DNA of 12,474 bases, taken from JBCBWG01 sp964579305. GTDB taxonomy: Bacteria > Pseudomonadota > Alphaproteobacteria > Rhizobiales > Hyphomicrobiaceae. Under the pieces are notes generated by a model. It was given only the letters and a program-made list of their open reading frames with translations, searched no databases and was not told the origin of the DNA. Shown here in pieces: positions 6,333 to 12,474 of the stretch. Each line of letters opens with the position of its first letter. Within the stretch, counting starts at the first letter, position 1. The stretch is taken from NCBI GenBank assembly GCA_964579305.1, contig CAZOGY010000104.1:1-12474 (forward strand). Reading direction: 5' to 3'. The position numbers were made by a program, and so were the translations under genes.

Positions 6333-6536
6333 ATGGGTTCGGCGACGTATGTCTTGAGTATTGTTGTGTCTTTGGCGGTCGCCGTTGTCCTCGTGTATGG
6401 GCTCTTGAACATGGCAAGGGCCGGCAGCGCGAGCCTCAGTCAAACGCTTATGCGCTGGCGGATCGGTCTGCAGTTCCTCGCGGTCATTGTGATCATGGCC
6501 GCTGTCTATCTGCTGCGCGGTACGGGCAATTCATAA
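6333..6536 (+). CDS. HIG1-domain twin transmembrane protein
   Basis: A 67-residue inner-membrane protein with two hydrophobic helices (about 6-26 and 46-62) joined by a short polar loop. The loop carries the HIG1 signature Q-x3-R-x-R-x3-Q exactly: Gln37, Arg41, Arg43 and Gln47 in QTLMRWRIGLQ. Eukaryotic members (Rcf1, HIGD1) associate with cytochrome c oxidase and respiratory supercomplexes. A similar respiratory role in bacteria is plausible but is inference. The start is set by a strong GAGGG site. It is the first gene after the divergent promoter region and lies 178 bases before the adenosyltransferase, an arrangement that I recall from other Hyphomicrobiales genomes. Confidence 0.88.
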   Translation: MGSATYVLSIVVSLAVAVVLVYGLLNMARAGSASLSQTLMRWRIGLQFLAVIVIMAAVYLLRGTGNS

Positions 6537-6714
6537 AGGCCCCTACGCCGTGCGGCCGCCTCCGGGTTGCGTCGCGCCGCGTTGATCGGCTTATCAGACT
6601 ATCGCGTTTTTGAGCCGGAGCAGGTTGGAATTCCAGTCGCGCGATCCGCTCATATGCGCCCGGAAGCCGGCGCGAAAGCTCGCGATCCCATCAACAGCCA
6701 AGGTCGATTTCGCG
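6537..6714. other. gap before the adenosyltransferase, no riboswitch seen
   Basis: A 178-base spacer. I looked for a cobalamin riboswitch because the next gene makes adenosylcobalamin, but no GCCACTG-type B12 box or matching fold is visible. A loose pair TTGCGT (6568-6573) and CTTATC (6591-6596... approximate) could be a weak promoter. The open frame continues through the gap from 6610 in the adenosyltransferase frame but lacks family similarity there. Confidence 0.4.
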
Positions 6715-7296
6715 ATGGTCGTGCTCAACAAGATCTACACGAAGACAGGTGACGACGGCACGACTGCGCTCGGGACCGGCGAACGTGTCATGAAGGACGG
6801 CCAGCGGGTTACGGCGTATGGCACGATCGACGAAGCGAACGCGGCCATTGGCGTGGCACGACTTGCGATTGGCGCAAGCTGCGAGCCGGTGACGACGGCC
6901 CTTCTGCGGATACAAAACGATCTGTTCGATCTTGGGGCCGACCTGTGTGTGCCCGACCGCGGCGAAGAGTTGGCGTTCACGCCACTGCGCGTCAGCGCGG
7001 CGCAGGTTGGTTGGCTTGAAGATCAGATCGATGCGTTAAATTCGGAGCTTTCGCCGCTACGCTCGTTCGTGCTGCCGGGTGGGACAACAGGCGGTGCCCA
7101 CTTGCATGTTGCGCGCACGGTATGCCGGCGTGCTGAGCGCGAGACGATCACGCTTGCCAAGCTCGACGGTGAGGCTGTCAGCGACGCGGTACTGCAGTAT
7201 CTCAACCGCCTGTCCGATTTCTTGTTCGTCGCCAGCCGTTACGTGAACGACAAAGGTGCAGCAGATCAGCTTTGGGTGCCTGGCGAAAACCGCTGA
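6715..7296 (+). CDS. PduO-type ATP:cob(I)alamin adenosyltransferase
   Basis: Transfers the adenosyl group of ATP to cob(I)alamin, giving coenzyme B12 for enzymes such as methylmalonyl-CoA mutase. The 193-residue length is normal for the PduO/MMAB family. The ATP-binding N-terminus TKTGDDGTTALGTG is at 9-22, followed by AYGTIDEANAAIG (34-46), LFDLGADL (70-77), the nucleotide-contacting ARTVCRRAER (133-142), and YLNRLSDFLFVASRY (162-176). The ATG at 6715 puts the first motif at the usual place, with AAGG about 11 bases upstream. An in-frame ATG at 6610 would add 35 unmatched residues. It lies upstream of etfBA and hbdA, which links it to acyl-CoA catabolism. It could be called cobO-like by function, but it is not of the CobA/CobO fold. 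Confidence 0.95.
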   Translation: MVVLNKIYTKTGDDGTTALGTGERVMKDGQRVTAYGTIDEANAAIGVARLAIGASCEPVTTALLRIQNDLFDLGADLCVPDRGEELAFTPLRVSAAQVGWLEDQIDALNSELSPLRSFVLPGGTTGGAHLHVARTVCRRAERETITLAKLDGEAVSDAVLQYLNRLSDFLFVASRYVNDKGAADQLWVPGENR

Positions 7297-7395
7297 CCGA
7301 AACGCTGAGACGGGTTATGCGGATGGATGGATGGTCTGGCGGCCCGCACGCGGCGCGGCTTGCGAAGCCATCATTCATCTCGCGCAGGTCCTTCC

Positions 7396-8109
7396 ATGTT
7401 CGTTCCCATCCACGATGACAATTACCTCAAGCATGTCCCGTTTCAGTACGTCACGGTGATCCTAATCGCGGTCAACGTTGCGATTTTTCTCGTGCAACAG
7501 AGCGGCATGACGATCTGCACGCTGGCAAGTTTTGCCGTCATCCCCGTCGAATTCTTAAATCTCGGCACGTTCTCGCTGCCAGCGTGTGCGCAGATCCCGC
7601 AATTGCCGGTGCCTGAGCCGGTCACGCTCGTTTCCTACATGTTCTTTCATGGGCACTGGATGCACCTGATTGGCAACATGCTGTTCCTGTGGGTCTTTGG
7701 GGACAACGTCGAGGACGCTGTCGGGCATTGGAAGTTCCTGGCGTTTTTTATTCTGTGCGGTATCGGCGGCGCGCTGTTGCACGCAATGATGTATCCCGGG
7801 TCGGACCGGCCCCTGATCGGCGCAAGCGGCGGCGTGGCGGGCGTCATTGCGGCTTATCTGATGCTGCATCCGCGCGTGCGGGTGTGGGTGCTGGCGTTCC
7901 GTTTTTTCCCGTTGCCGATTTCGGCTGCGATTGCGCTGGGCTTATGGATCGGCATCCAATTTGTAATGGTCATGCTGCCCCAGACGGAGCCCATCGCCTG
8001 GTGGGCGCACATCGGCGGTATCGCTGTTGGCGCCATCCTGATTATCTTCATGCGGCGACCGGGCGTTGCGCTGTTTGACCGTGATGTGCGACCGCGACCA
8101 TCGGCCTGA
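7396..8109 (+). CDS. rhomboid family intramembrane serine protease
   Basis: A polytopic membrane protease of 237 residues that cleaves transmembrane segments within the bilayer. About six hydrophobic helices lie at roughly 17-35, 76-101, 112-131, 142-158, 164-194 and 200-219. The catalytic serine is Ser144 in GASGG and the partner histidine is His205 in WWAHIGG. The upstream HWMHLIGNMLFLWVFG (87-102) carries the conserved His90 and Asn94 of the oxyanion region. All residues needed for activity are present. The ATG at 7396 is preceded by CAGG at 7 bases. A longer in-frame start at 7327 adds an Arg-rich lead that does not fit the family. It sits 99 bases after the adenosyltransferase and 278 before etfB, with no obvious functional link to either. 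The substrate is unknown. Confidence 0.93.
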   Translation: MFVPIHDDNYLKHVPFQYVTVILIAVNVAIFLVQQSGMTICTLASFAVIPVEFLNLGTFSLPACAQIPQLPVPEPVTLVSYMFFHGHWMHLIGNMLFLWVFGDNVEDAVGHWKFLAFFILCGIGGALLHAMMYPGSDRPLIGASGGVAGVIAAYLMLHPRVRVWVLAFRFFPLPISAAIALGLWIGIQFVMVMLPQTEPIAWWAHIGGIAVGAILIIFMRRPGVALFDRDVRPRPSA

Positions 8110-8156
8110 GCTGCGTGCATGATGCGTGGACGGGGCCGCTGGATTGGGCGGTTCTG

Positions 8157-8180
8157 GCGCCGGTGCCTGTGAACCGGCGC
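8157..8180 (+). terminator. hairpin after the rhomboid gene, possible terminator
   Basis: GCGCCGGT (8157-8164) and ACCGGCGC (8173-8180) form a perfect 8-bp stem with an 8-base loop, 47 bases after the rhomboid stop. It is followed by GGGCTCCCC, not a T-run, so intrinsic termination is uncertain. Confidence 0.4.
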
Positions 8181-8202
8181 GGGCTCCCCTGCGCCCAGCT
8201 GA

Positions 8203-8232
8203 TTGACTTGCCAAATCGGCGTGCCGTAGTTT
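8203..8232 (+). promoter_or_regulatory. candidate promoter for etfBA
   Basis: TTGACT (8203-8208, five of six consensus bases) and TAGTTT (8227-8232) are separated by 18 bases. The start of transcription would fall near 8239, leaving a leader of about 150 bases before etfB. The -35 is good and the -10 is poor. Confidence 0.4.
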
Positions 8233-8253
8233 CAGATTTCGCACCTGCAATAC

Positions 8254-8263
8254 GGCATATGCC
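8254..8263. promoter_or_regulatory. 10-bp palindrome in the etfBA leader
   Basis: GGCATATGCC is a perfect palindrome about 20 bases downstream of the candidate -10 box, where a bound repressor would block transcription. No known regulator consensus is assigned. Confidence 0.3.
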
Positions 8264-8387
8264 AGGGCTCTGCCGGTTTGCGGATTGAACCGCGCCGCGC
8301 AGCAGGTCACCGCGTTGGCGTTCTGCGGTCTGCAGTCGGGTTCTTCGCGCAAGCCGCGCCAATACACTTATGGGAGCAGCCTCGTTC

Positions 8388-9146
8388 ATGAAGATCATCG
8401 TGCCCGTCAAGCGCGTGGTCGATTACAACGTCAAGATCCGTGTCAAACCGGACGGTTCGGGCGTCGATCTCGCCAACGTCAAAATGTCGATGAACCCCTT
8501 CGACGAAATCGCCGTCGAAGAAGCCTTGCGCTTGAAAGAAGCCGGCAAGGCGGAGGAAATCGTCGTCGTTTCCATCGGGCCCGATAAATCACAAGAGACT
8601 ATTCGAAATGGTCTTGCGATGGGCGCCGACCGGGGGATCCTCGTGAAAACCGAGGACGGCACCCAGGTCGAGCCGCTTGCGGTGGCCAAAATTCTCAAGG
8701 GCGTGATCGCGAAAGAGGCGCCGGACCTGGTCATCATGGGCAAGCAGGCGATCGATGATGATTGCAATCAAACGGGCCAGATGCTTGCGGCGCTGCTCGA
8801 CTGGCCACAGGCAACGTTTGCTTCCAAGCTGGAACTTGGCGATGGCTCTGCGGACGTGACGCGGGAAGTCGATGGTGGGTTGCAGACCCTCACGGTCCAG
8901 CTCCCCGCGATCGTGACGACGGACTTGCGTCTCAACGAGCCGCGTTACACATCGCTGCCCAACATCATGAAGGCCAAGAAGAAGCCGCTCGAAACAATGA
9001 CGCCTGGCGATTTTGGCGTCGATATCGCACCGCGACTGACGATCCTGAATACCGTTGAGCCACCCAAACGCGAGGCCGGCGAGATCGTGAAATCGGTTGG
9101 TGAATTGGTCGATAAGCTGAAGAATGAGGCGGGGGTCCTGTCATGA
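8388..9146 (+). CDS. etfB: electron transfer flavoprotein, beta subunit
   Basis: The beta subunit of the ETF heterodimer (252 residues), which with EtfA takes electrons from acyl-CoA dehydrogenases and passes them to ETF-ubiquinone oxidoreductase. The start MKIIVPVKRVVDYN is typical. The AMP-binding DDDCNQTGQ segment is at 123-131. The family signature from about 162 onwards includes the recognition loop RYTSLPNIMKAKKKP (186-200), used for docking to dehydrogenases. The length and the loop match the housekeeping, respiratory type, not the nitrogen-fixation FixA type. The ATG at 8388 gives the conserved N-terminus; an in-frame ATG at 8370 would add six residues. Its stop overlaps the etfA start (ATGA). 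Confidence 0.97.
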   Translation: MKIIVPVKRVVDYNVKIRVKPDGSGVDLANVKMSMNPFDEIAVEEALRLKEAGKAEEIVVVSIGPDKSQETIRNGLAMGADRGILVKTEDGTQVEPLAVAKILKGVIAKEAPDLVIMGKQAIDDDCNQTGQMLAALLDWPQATFASKLELGDGSADVTREVDGGLQTLTVQLPAIVTTDLRLNEPRYTSLPNIMKAKKKPLETMTPGDFGVDIAPRLTILNTVEPPKREAGEIVKSVGELVDKLKNEAGVLS

Positions 9147-10087
9147 GCACGCTTCTGATCGCAGAACACAGCAATAGCGATCTCAACGCAGCGACGGCAA
9201 AGGCGTTGACCGCCGCAGCCGCGCTTGGGGCGCCTGTCGACATCCTCGTTGCGGGACACAATTGCGGCCCAGCGGCTGAGGCAGCCGCGAAGCTTGCCGG
9301 TGTCGGCAAGGTTCTGGTGGCGGATGCGGCGCATTACGCGCATATGCTTGCCGAAGAGATTGCGGCGCTGGTTGTGCCTTTGATGGACAGCTACGATGCC
9401 GCGGTGATGCCGGCGACGGCGAGCGGCAAGAATGTGATGCCGCGGATCGCTGCGAAGCTGGATGTCATGCAGATTTCGGACATCACGGCTGTGAAGGCGC
9501 CCGATACGTTCGAGCGGCCGATTTATGCCGGTAATGCGATCCAGACCGTGCAGTCCGCGGATGCAAAAAAAGTCATAACGGTTCGCACGGCTGCGTTTGC
9601 GTCAGCCGCGATCGATGGTTCGGCCGCCATTGAGGCAATTGCGCCTGCTGATCCAGTGGGTGTGACCACCTTCGCGCGCGAAGATATCGCCGAAAGCGAC
9701 CGGCCTGAGTTGGCGTCAGCCAAAGTGATCGTCTCGGGTGGCCGCGGATTGCAGTCTGGCGAGAATTTCGAAACATATCTGGAGCCCATCGCCGATGCGC
9801 TTGGCGCTGCGATCGGGGCAAGCCGCGCGGCGGTTGATGCGGGTTACGTGCCCAACGACTATCAGGTTGGACAGACCGGCAAGGTCGTTGCACCCGAACT
9901 CTACATCGCGGTTGGTATTTCTGGCGCGATCCAGCATTTGGCTGGCATGAAAGATTCCAAAGTCATCGTCGCGATCAACAAGGATGGTGAAGCACCGATC
10001 TTTCAAGTCGCGGACTATGGCCTCGTGGCTGATTTATTCGAAGCACTGCCGGAACTGAAGAAAGAGCTCGAACAGTCCGCCGCATAA
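9143..10087 (+). CDS. etfA: electron transfer flavoprotein, alpha subunit
   Basis: The FAD-carrying alpha subunit (314 residues) of the ETF dimer. The N-terminal domain (1-185) packs on EtfB. The FAD domain begins around 193 with VIVSGGRGL (196-203), followed by VGQTGK (242-247) and the diagnostic IAVGISGAIQHLAGM (255-269), then INKD and FQVADYGLVAD (287-297). It is complete and of normal length. The start overlaps the etfB stop by 4 bases, and a GGGGG run lies 7 bases upstream inside etfB, so the two subunits are made in a coupled way. The gene contains a run of seven A (9565-9571), unusual in this GC-rich sequence, but the frame is intact. Confidence 0.97.
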   Translation: MSTLLIAEHSNSDLNAATAKALTAAAALGAPVDILVAGHNCGPAAEAAAKLAGVGKVLVADAAHYAHMLAEEIAALVVPLMDSYDAAVMPATASGKNVMPRIAAKLDVMQISDITAVKAPDTFERPIYAGNAIQTVQSADAKKVITVRTAAFASAAIDGSAAIEAIAPADPVGVTTFAREDIAESDRPELASAKVIVSGGRGLQSGENFETYLEPIADALGAAIGASRAAVDAGYVPNDYQVGQTGKVVAPELYIAVGISGAIQHLAGMKDSKVIVAINKDGEAPIFQVADYGLVADLFEALPELKKELEQSAA

Positions 10088-10110
10088 GGTGTGGCTGTTT
10101 TAGCAACGGG

Positions 10111-10135
10111 GGCATGGCCGCGGCTTGGCCATGCC
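10111..10135 (+). terminator. hairpin between etfA and hbdA
   Basis: GGCATGGCC (10111-10119) and GGCCATGCC (10127-10135) form a perfect 9-bp stem with a 7-base loop, 23 bases after the etfA stop. It is followed by AACTTG with no T-run. It may be a partial terminator or a processing or stability element separating etfBA from hbdA. An in-frame ATG at 10125 lies in the loop and right arm and is therefore an unlikely start. Confidence 0.45.
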
Positions 10136-10202
10136 AACTTGCGATTGCGCGGCGCCCGAATTTGCCGCGCGTGCAGACGTTAGAGATGGAATGGTCTGGA
10201 AC

Positions 10203-11126
10203 ATGGTAGCAACGGCAGCCGGCAGGGCGGAAGCGCAAGAGCGCGCACGGGCGCAGATACGTCGCGTTGGTGTGATTGGCGCCGGGCAAATGGGCAATGG
10301 CATTGCGCACGTTGCCTCCGTTGCCGGCTACCACGTTGTTCTCAATGACATATCTTCTGAGCGTATTGACCTGGCGTTCACGACGATCGAACGCAACCTG
10401 GGTCGGCAGGTCTCCAAATCCATCATATCGGAAGCGGACGCGAAACAGGCGCTCGGCCGCATTGGTCGGGCCGACACGATCGCCGCACTTGGGGACTGCG
10501 ACATCGTCATTGAGGCGGCCACCGAAGACGAAGACGTCAAGAAAAAGATATTTACGCAGGCAACAGCCGAATTGCCGGAAAGCGTATTACTGGCCACGAA
10601 TACTTCGTCGATTTCGATCACGCGTTTGGCTTCGATTACCAAGCAGCCTGAAAAATTTATCGGTATGCATTTTATGAACCCGGTGCCGCTGATGAAGCTC
10701 GTTGAGCTTATTCGCGGCATTGCGACAGATGATGAGACATTCCAGCTCGCACGCGGCTTCGTTGAGACGCTTGGGAAAACAACCGCCACTTCCGAAGACT
10801 TCCCGGCCTTCATCGTCAACCGCATCCTGCTGCCGATGATCAACGAGGCGATTTATACGCTGTATGAAGGGGTTGGAACGGTCGACAGTATCGATACGGC
10901 GCTGAAGCTTGGGGCGAACCACCCAATGGGTCCGCTTGAGCTTGCCGACTTCATCGGTTTGGACACCTGTTTGGCGATTATGCAGGTTCTTTATGAAGGT
11001 CTGGCCGACACGAAATACCGGCCCTGCCCGCTGCTTGTGAAGTACGTGGAAGCCGGCTGGCTCGGCCGCAAAACCAAGCGCGGTTTTTATGATTATCGCG
11101 GTGAGGTTCCGGTCCCCACCCGTTGA
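10203..11126 (+). CDS. hbdA: 3-hydroxybutyryl-CoA dehydrogenase
   Basis: Oxidises or reduces 3-hydroxybutyryl-CoA/acetoacetyl-CoA with NAD(P) in butyrate, PHB and short-chain fatty acid metabolism. The 307 residues span an N-terminal Rossmann domain with GAGQMG at 26-31 and a C-terminal helical domain. The family catalytic residues are at the expected spacing: Ser135, His156 in GMHFMNP, Glu168 in VELIRG and Asn206 in FIVNR. The C-terminus GWLGRKTKRGFYDYRG is highly typical of alphaproteobacterial HbdA. The start is uncertain: homologues begin only a few residues before IRRVGVIGAG, whereas the ATG at 10203 leaves an 18-residue lead with a poor ribosome site. ATGs at 10191 and 10125 are in frame. 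It follows etfBA and probably shares its role in acyl-CoA oxidation. The paralogue PaaH is less likely given the size and neighbours. Confidence 0.95.
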   Translation: MVATAAGRAEAQERARAQIRRVGVIGAGQMGNGIAHVASVAGYHVVLNDISSERIDLAFTTIERNLGRQVSKSIISEADAKQALGRIGRADTIAALGDCDIVIEAATEDEDVKKKIFTQATAELPESVLLATNTSSISITRLASITKQPEKFIGMHFMNPVPLMKLVELIRGIATDDETFQLARGFVETLGKTTATSEDFPAFIVNRILLPMINEAIYTLYEGVGTVDSIDTALKLGANHPMGPLELADFIGLDTCLAIMQVLYEGLADTKYRPCPLLVKYVEAGWLGRKTKRGFYDYRGEVPVPTR

Positions 11127-11155
11127 GACAGTGGCTTGATTACGGCCGGCGCCGA

Positions 11156-12474
11156 TTGTCCACCAGGGCCGAGGCCGGGGCGGGGGCGGGGTCCGAGGCC
11201 GGGGCCGGGGCGGGGTCCGAGGCCGGGACCGTAGACCCACAGCGCCCGCGTCTCAGCCCAATCGCGCTGATGTATGCGGCTGTCTTTTGTGTGTACGGGA
11301 TCCACATCCCCTATCTTTCGGTATGGCTCGACAGCCGTGGTCTCAGCCCGGCCGCGATCGGTTGGGTGATGGCGTTACCGCTGATCGTCCGGCTTGTTGC
11401 GACGCCGGCGATCGGAATGGCTGCAGATGCGCAGCGGGCGCACGCGCGCATAATCCTGCAGCTTGCGATCGTTGGCTGCGCGGCGACGTTGGCTTTGGCC
11501 TTCGCGAGCCATGTCGTTCTCATCGCGATTGGCGTGATCATCATGCTTGTCGCGATCCAATCGATCATGCCGCTGGTTGAGGTCGTTGCGATGGACGGCG
11601 TGCGCGACGGCTCGGCGGACTATGGCCAGCAACGGTTGTGGGGCTCGGTGACCTTTATCGTCATGACGATGGTCGGGGGCGCGGCGATCGCACAGTATGG
11701 CGGGCAATCGGTGCAGCCACTTGCGCTTGCCGCGACTGTGCTGACGGTCTGGGCGGCGCTGCTCTTGCCCGGAGCGCGCGGTCGCGCGGGGGGTGGCTGC
11801 GACGGTGCAGCAGGTCCCGTGCCGCTCAAATCCGACCGTTTGCAAAAAAAATCGCTGATCGGTTCGGCGTTGGCGAACGCGCGCGGGCAACTGGCCGAGA
11901 TCGCGCCGCTTGCGGCCGTGCCCGGCTTGGTTGTCATCGTGGTGGCGGCGGGCATCGTGCAGGCCTCGCATGCGGTCTACTACACGTTCAGTGCGATCCA
12001 TTGGCAGGCAATGGGCCTGTCGGGGCACCTTGTTGGCGCGCTGTGGTCAATCGGCGTGCTGGCTGAAATTGCGCTGTTTTGGAAGTCTGGCGTGGTCATG
12101 CGCTGGCTCGGCCCGCGCCGCCTGCTGCTTGTCGGGGCGGGGGCGGCGGCCTTTCGCTGGTTTGTCATGGCTTTTGATCCCGGTGCGGAGATCCTTGTGT
12201 TCTTACAGGTGCTGCACGCGTTGACATTCGGGGCCACGCATCTGGCGACGGTATTTTTCATTGCGGAGGTGGTCCCGCGGGAACGTGCCGGAGCGGCCCA
12301 AGCGTTGGCTGCGACGCTGGCGACAGGCATTGCGATGGGCGTTGCCACTTTGCTTGCGGGGTATCTCTACGACATGGCCGGGGCGTTCGCGTATCTTGCG
12401 ATGGCGAGCGCGGCCGCGGCGGCCACGGTGCTTGTTATGCGCGACATGATGGTGCGCGCGGAACCGGCACGCTC
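11156..12474 (+). CDS. MFS transporter, HcaT (3-phenylpropionate)-like, partial at window end
   Basis: An open frame without stop runs to the window edge, with at least 439 codons. From residue 34 it encodes a polytopic membrane protein of the MFS_1_like/HcaT type: a first helix with YGIHIPYLSVWL (compare YGIFLPFWSVWL in E. coli HcaT), about eleven further hydrophobic segments, and the family motif YGQQRLWGS at 156-164. The start is unclear. TTG codons at 11156 and 11123 (the latter overlapping the hbdA stop) and an ATG at 11270 are the only options. The ATG would cut into the start of helix one, so a TTG start with a Gly/Ala/Glu-rich repeat lead is preferred; neither TTG has a good ribosome site. 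The substrate is unknown; the position after hbdA suggests an organic acid. A run of eight A (11844-11851) lies in the central cytoplasmic loop. Confidence 0.82.
   Translation, partial: MSTRAEAGAGAGSEAGAGAGSEAGTVDPQRPRLSPIALMYAAVFCVYGIHIPYLSVWLDSRGLSPAAIGWVMALPLIVRLVATPAIGMAADAQRAHARIILQLAIVGCAATLALAFASHVVLIAIGVIIMLVAIQSIMPLVEVVAMDGVRDGSADYGQQRLWGSVTFIVMTMVGGAAIAQYGGQSVQPLALAATVLTVWAALLLPGARGRAGGGCDGAAGPVPLKSDRLQKKSLIGSALANARGQLAEIAPLAAVPGLVVIVVAAGIVQASHAVYYTFSAIHWQAMGLSGHLVGALWSIGVLAEIALFWKSGVVMRWLGPRRLLLVGAGAAAFRWFVMAFDPGAEILVFLQVLHALTFGATHLATVFFIAEVVPRERAGAAQALAATLATGIAMGVATLLAGYLYDMAGAFAYLAMASAAAAATVLVMRDMMVRAEPAR
11167..11230 (+). repeat. 24-bp tandem repeat with G-quadruplex potential
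   Basis: Two full copies and a two-thirds copy of a 24-bp unit lie at 11167-11190, 11191-11214 and 11215-11230, each centred on CCGAGGCCGGGG. The unit length is a multiple of three, and in the MFS frame it encodes the octapeptide period EAGAGAGS. The plus strand has six runs of three or more G within 11177-11215, a strong G-quadruplex pattern. It sits just downstream of hbdA. Confidence 0.85.

Larger units (their letters stand above)
8110..8387. other. rhomboid-etfB intergenic region and etfBA leader
   Basis: A 278-base gap containing, in order, a perfect GC-rich hairpin (8157-8180), a promoter-like pair (8203-8232) and a 10-bp palindrome (8254-8263). These suggest that the etfBA-hbdA genes form their own transcription unit. 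The remaining 120 bases before etfB show no further structure that I trust and no RNA gene. Confidence 0.55.

Noticed and set aside
6582..6597. TTGAT...ATCAG dyad, considered as an FNR/FixK box before the adenosyltransferase
   Set aside because: The half-sites are separated by 6 bases, not the 4 required for the TTGAT-N4-ATCAA consensus, and the last base does not match.
6537..6714. Cobalamin riboswitch before the adenosyltransferase gene
   Set aside because: No B12-box (GCCACTG-type) core is present, and the gap is short for the full aptamer.
7320..7334. GGAT tetranucleotide repeat and a short GGCTT-GCG-AAGCC hairpin (7357-7369) between the adenosyltransferase and rhomboid genes
   Set aside because: Three repeat units and a 5-bp stem are within chance expectation, and neither sits where it would clearly act.
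9165..11126. Possible FixA/FixB-type (nitrogen-fixation) ETF cluster
   Set aside because: The subunit lengths, the EtfB recognition loop and the neighbour hbdA fit the housekeeping respiratory ETF. No fixC or fixX follows.

Overview
The window looks like a chromosomal segment of a GC-rich alphaproteobacterium, most likely of the order Hyphomicrobiales (Rhizobiales). The inference rests on gene content and protein style: an EnvC-like factor coupled to a CtpA peptidase, RlmN with a Hyphomicrobiales-type tail, a HIG1 'twin transmembrane' protein next to a PduO-type cobalamin adenosyltransferase, and etfB-etfA followed by a 3-hydroxybutyryl-CoA dehydrogenase. No genus can be named from the sequence alone. 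No mobile element, CRISPR array, tRNA or rRNA was seen.

Left half (minus strand, about 6009 down to 205). From a divergent intergenic region the order is envC-like LytM factor, ctpA (translationally coupled, ATGA-type overlap), a 250-base gap with two strong hairpins, rlmN, then two small four-helix membrane proteins that appear to be paralogues of each other. The first pair suggests cell-envelope maintenance: a septal amidase activator plus a C-terminal processing protease. rlmN modifies 23S rRNA and tRNA. The two membrane proteins have no known function. At the far left, bases 2-91 may be the tail of a convergent plus-strand gene.

Right half (plus strand, 6333 to the end). The order is HIG1-domain protein, PduO-type ATP:cob(I)alamin adenosyltransferase, rhomboid protease, etfB and etfA (overlapping), hbdA, and an MFS transporter of the HcaT-like type that runs off the window end. 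ETF carries electrons from acyl-CoA dehydrogenases to the quinone pool. HbdA works in short-chain 3-hydroxyacyl-CoA (butyrate/PHB) metabolism. The adenosyltransferase supplies the coenzyme of methylmalonyl-CoA mutase, so the cluster fits fatty-acid and short-chain acyl-CoA catabolism feeding respiration.

Most of the window is ordinary core genome. The points worth a second look are the tandem paralogous membrane proteins behind rlmN, an in-frame 24-bp GC-rich repeat with G-quadruplex potential at the start of the MFS gene, several strong hairpins at gene ends that lack a U-tract, and dyad or tandem motifs in the divergent promoter region and the etfBA leader. I found no convincing undescribed multi-gene system.
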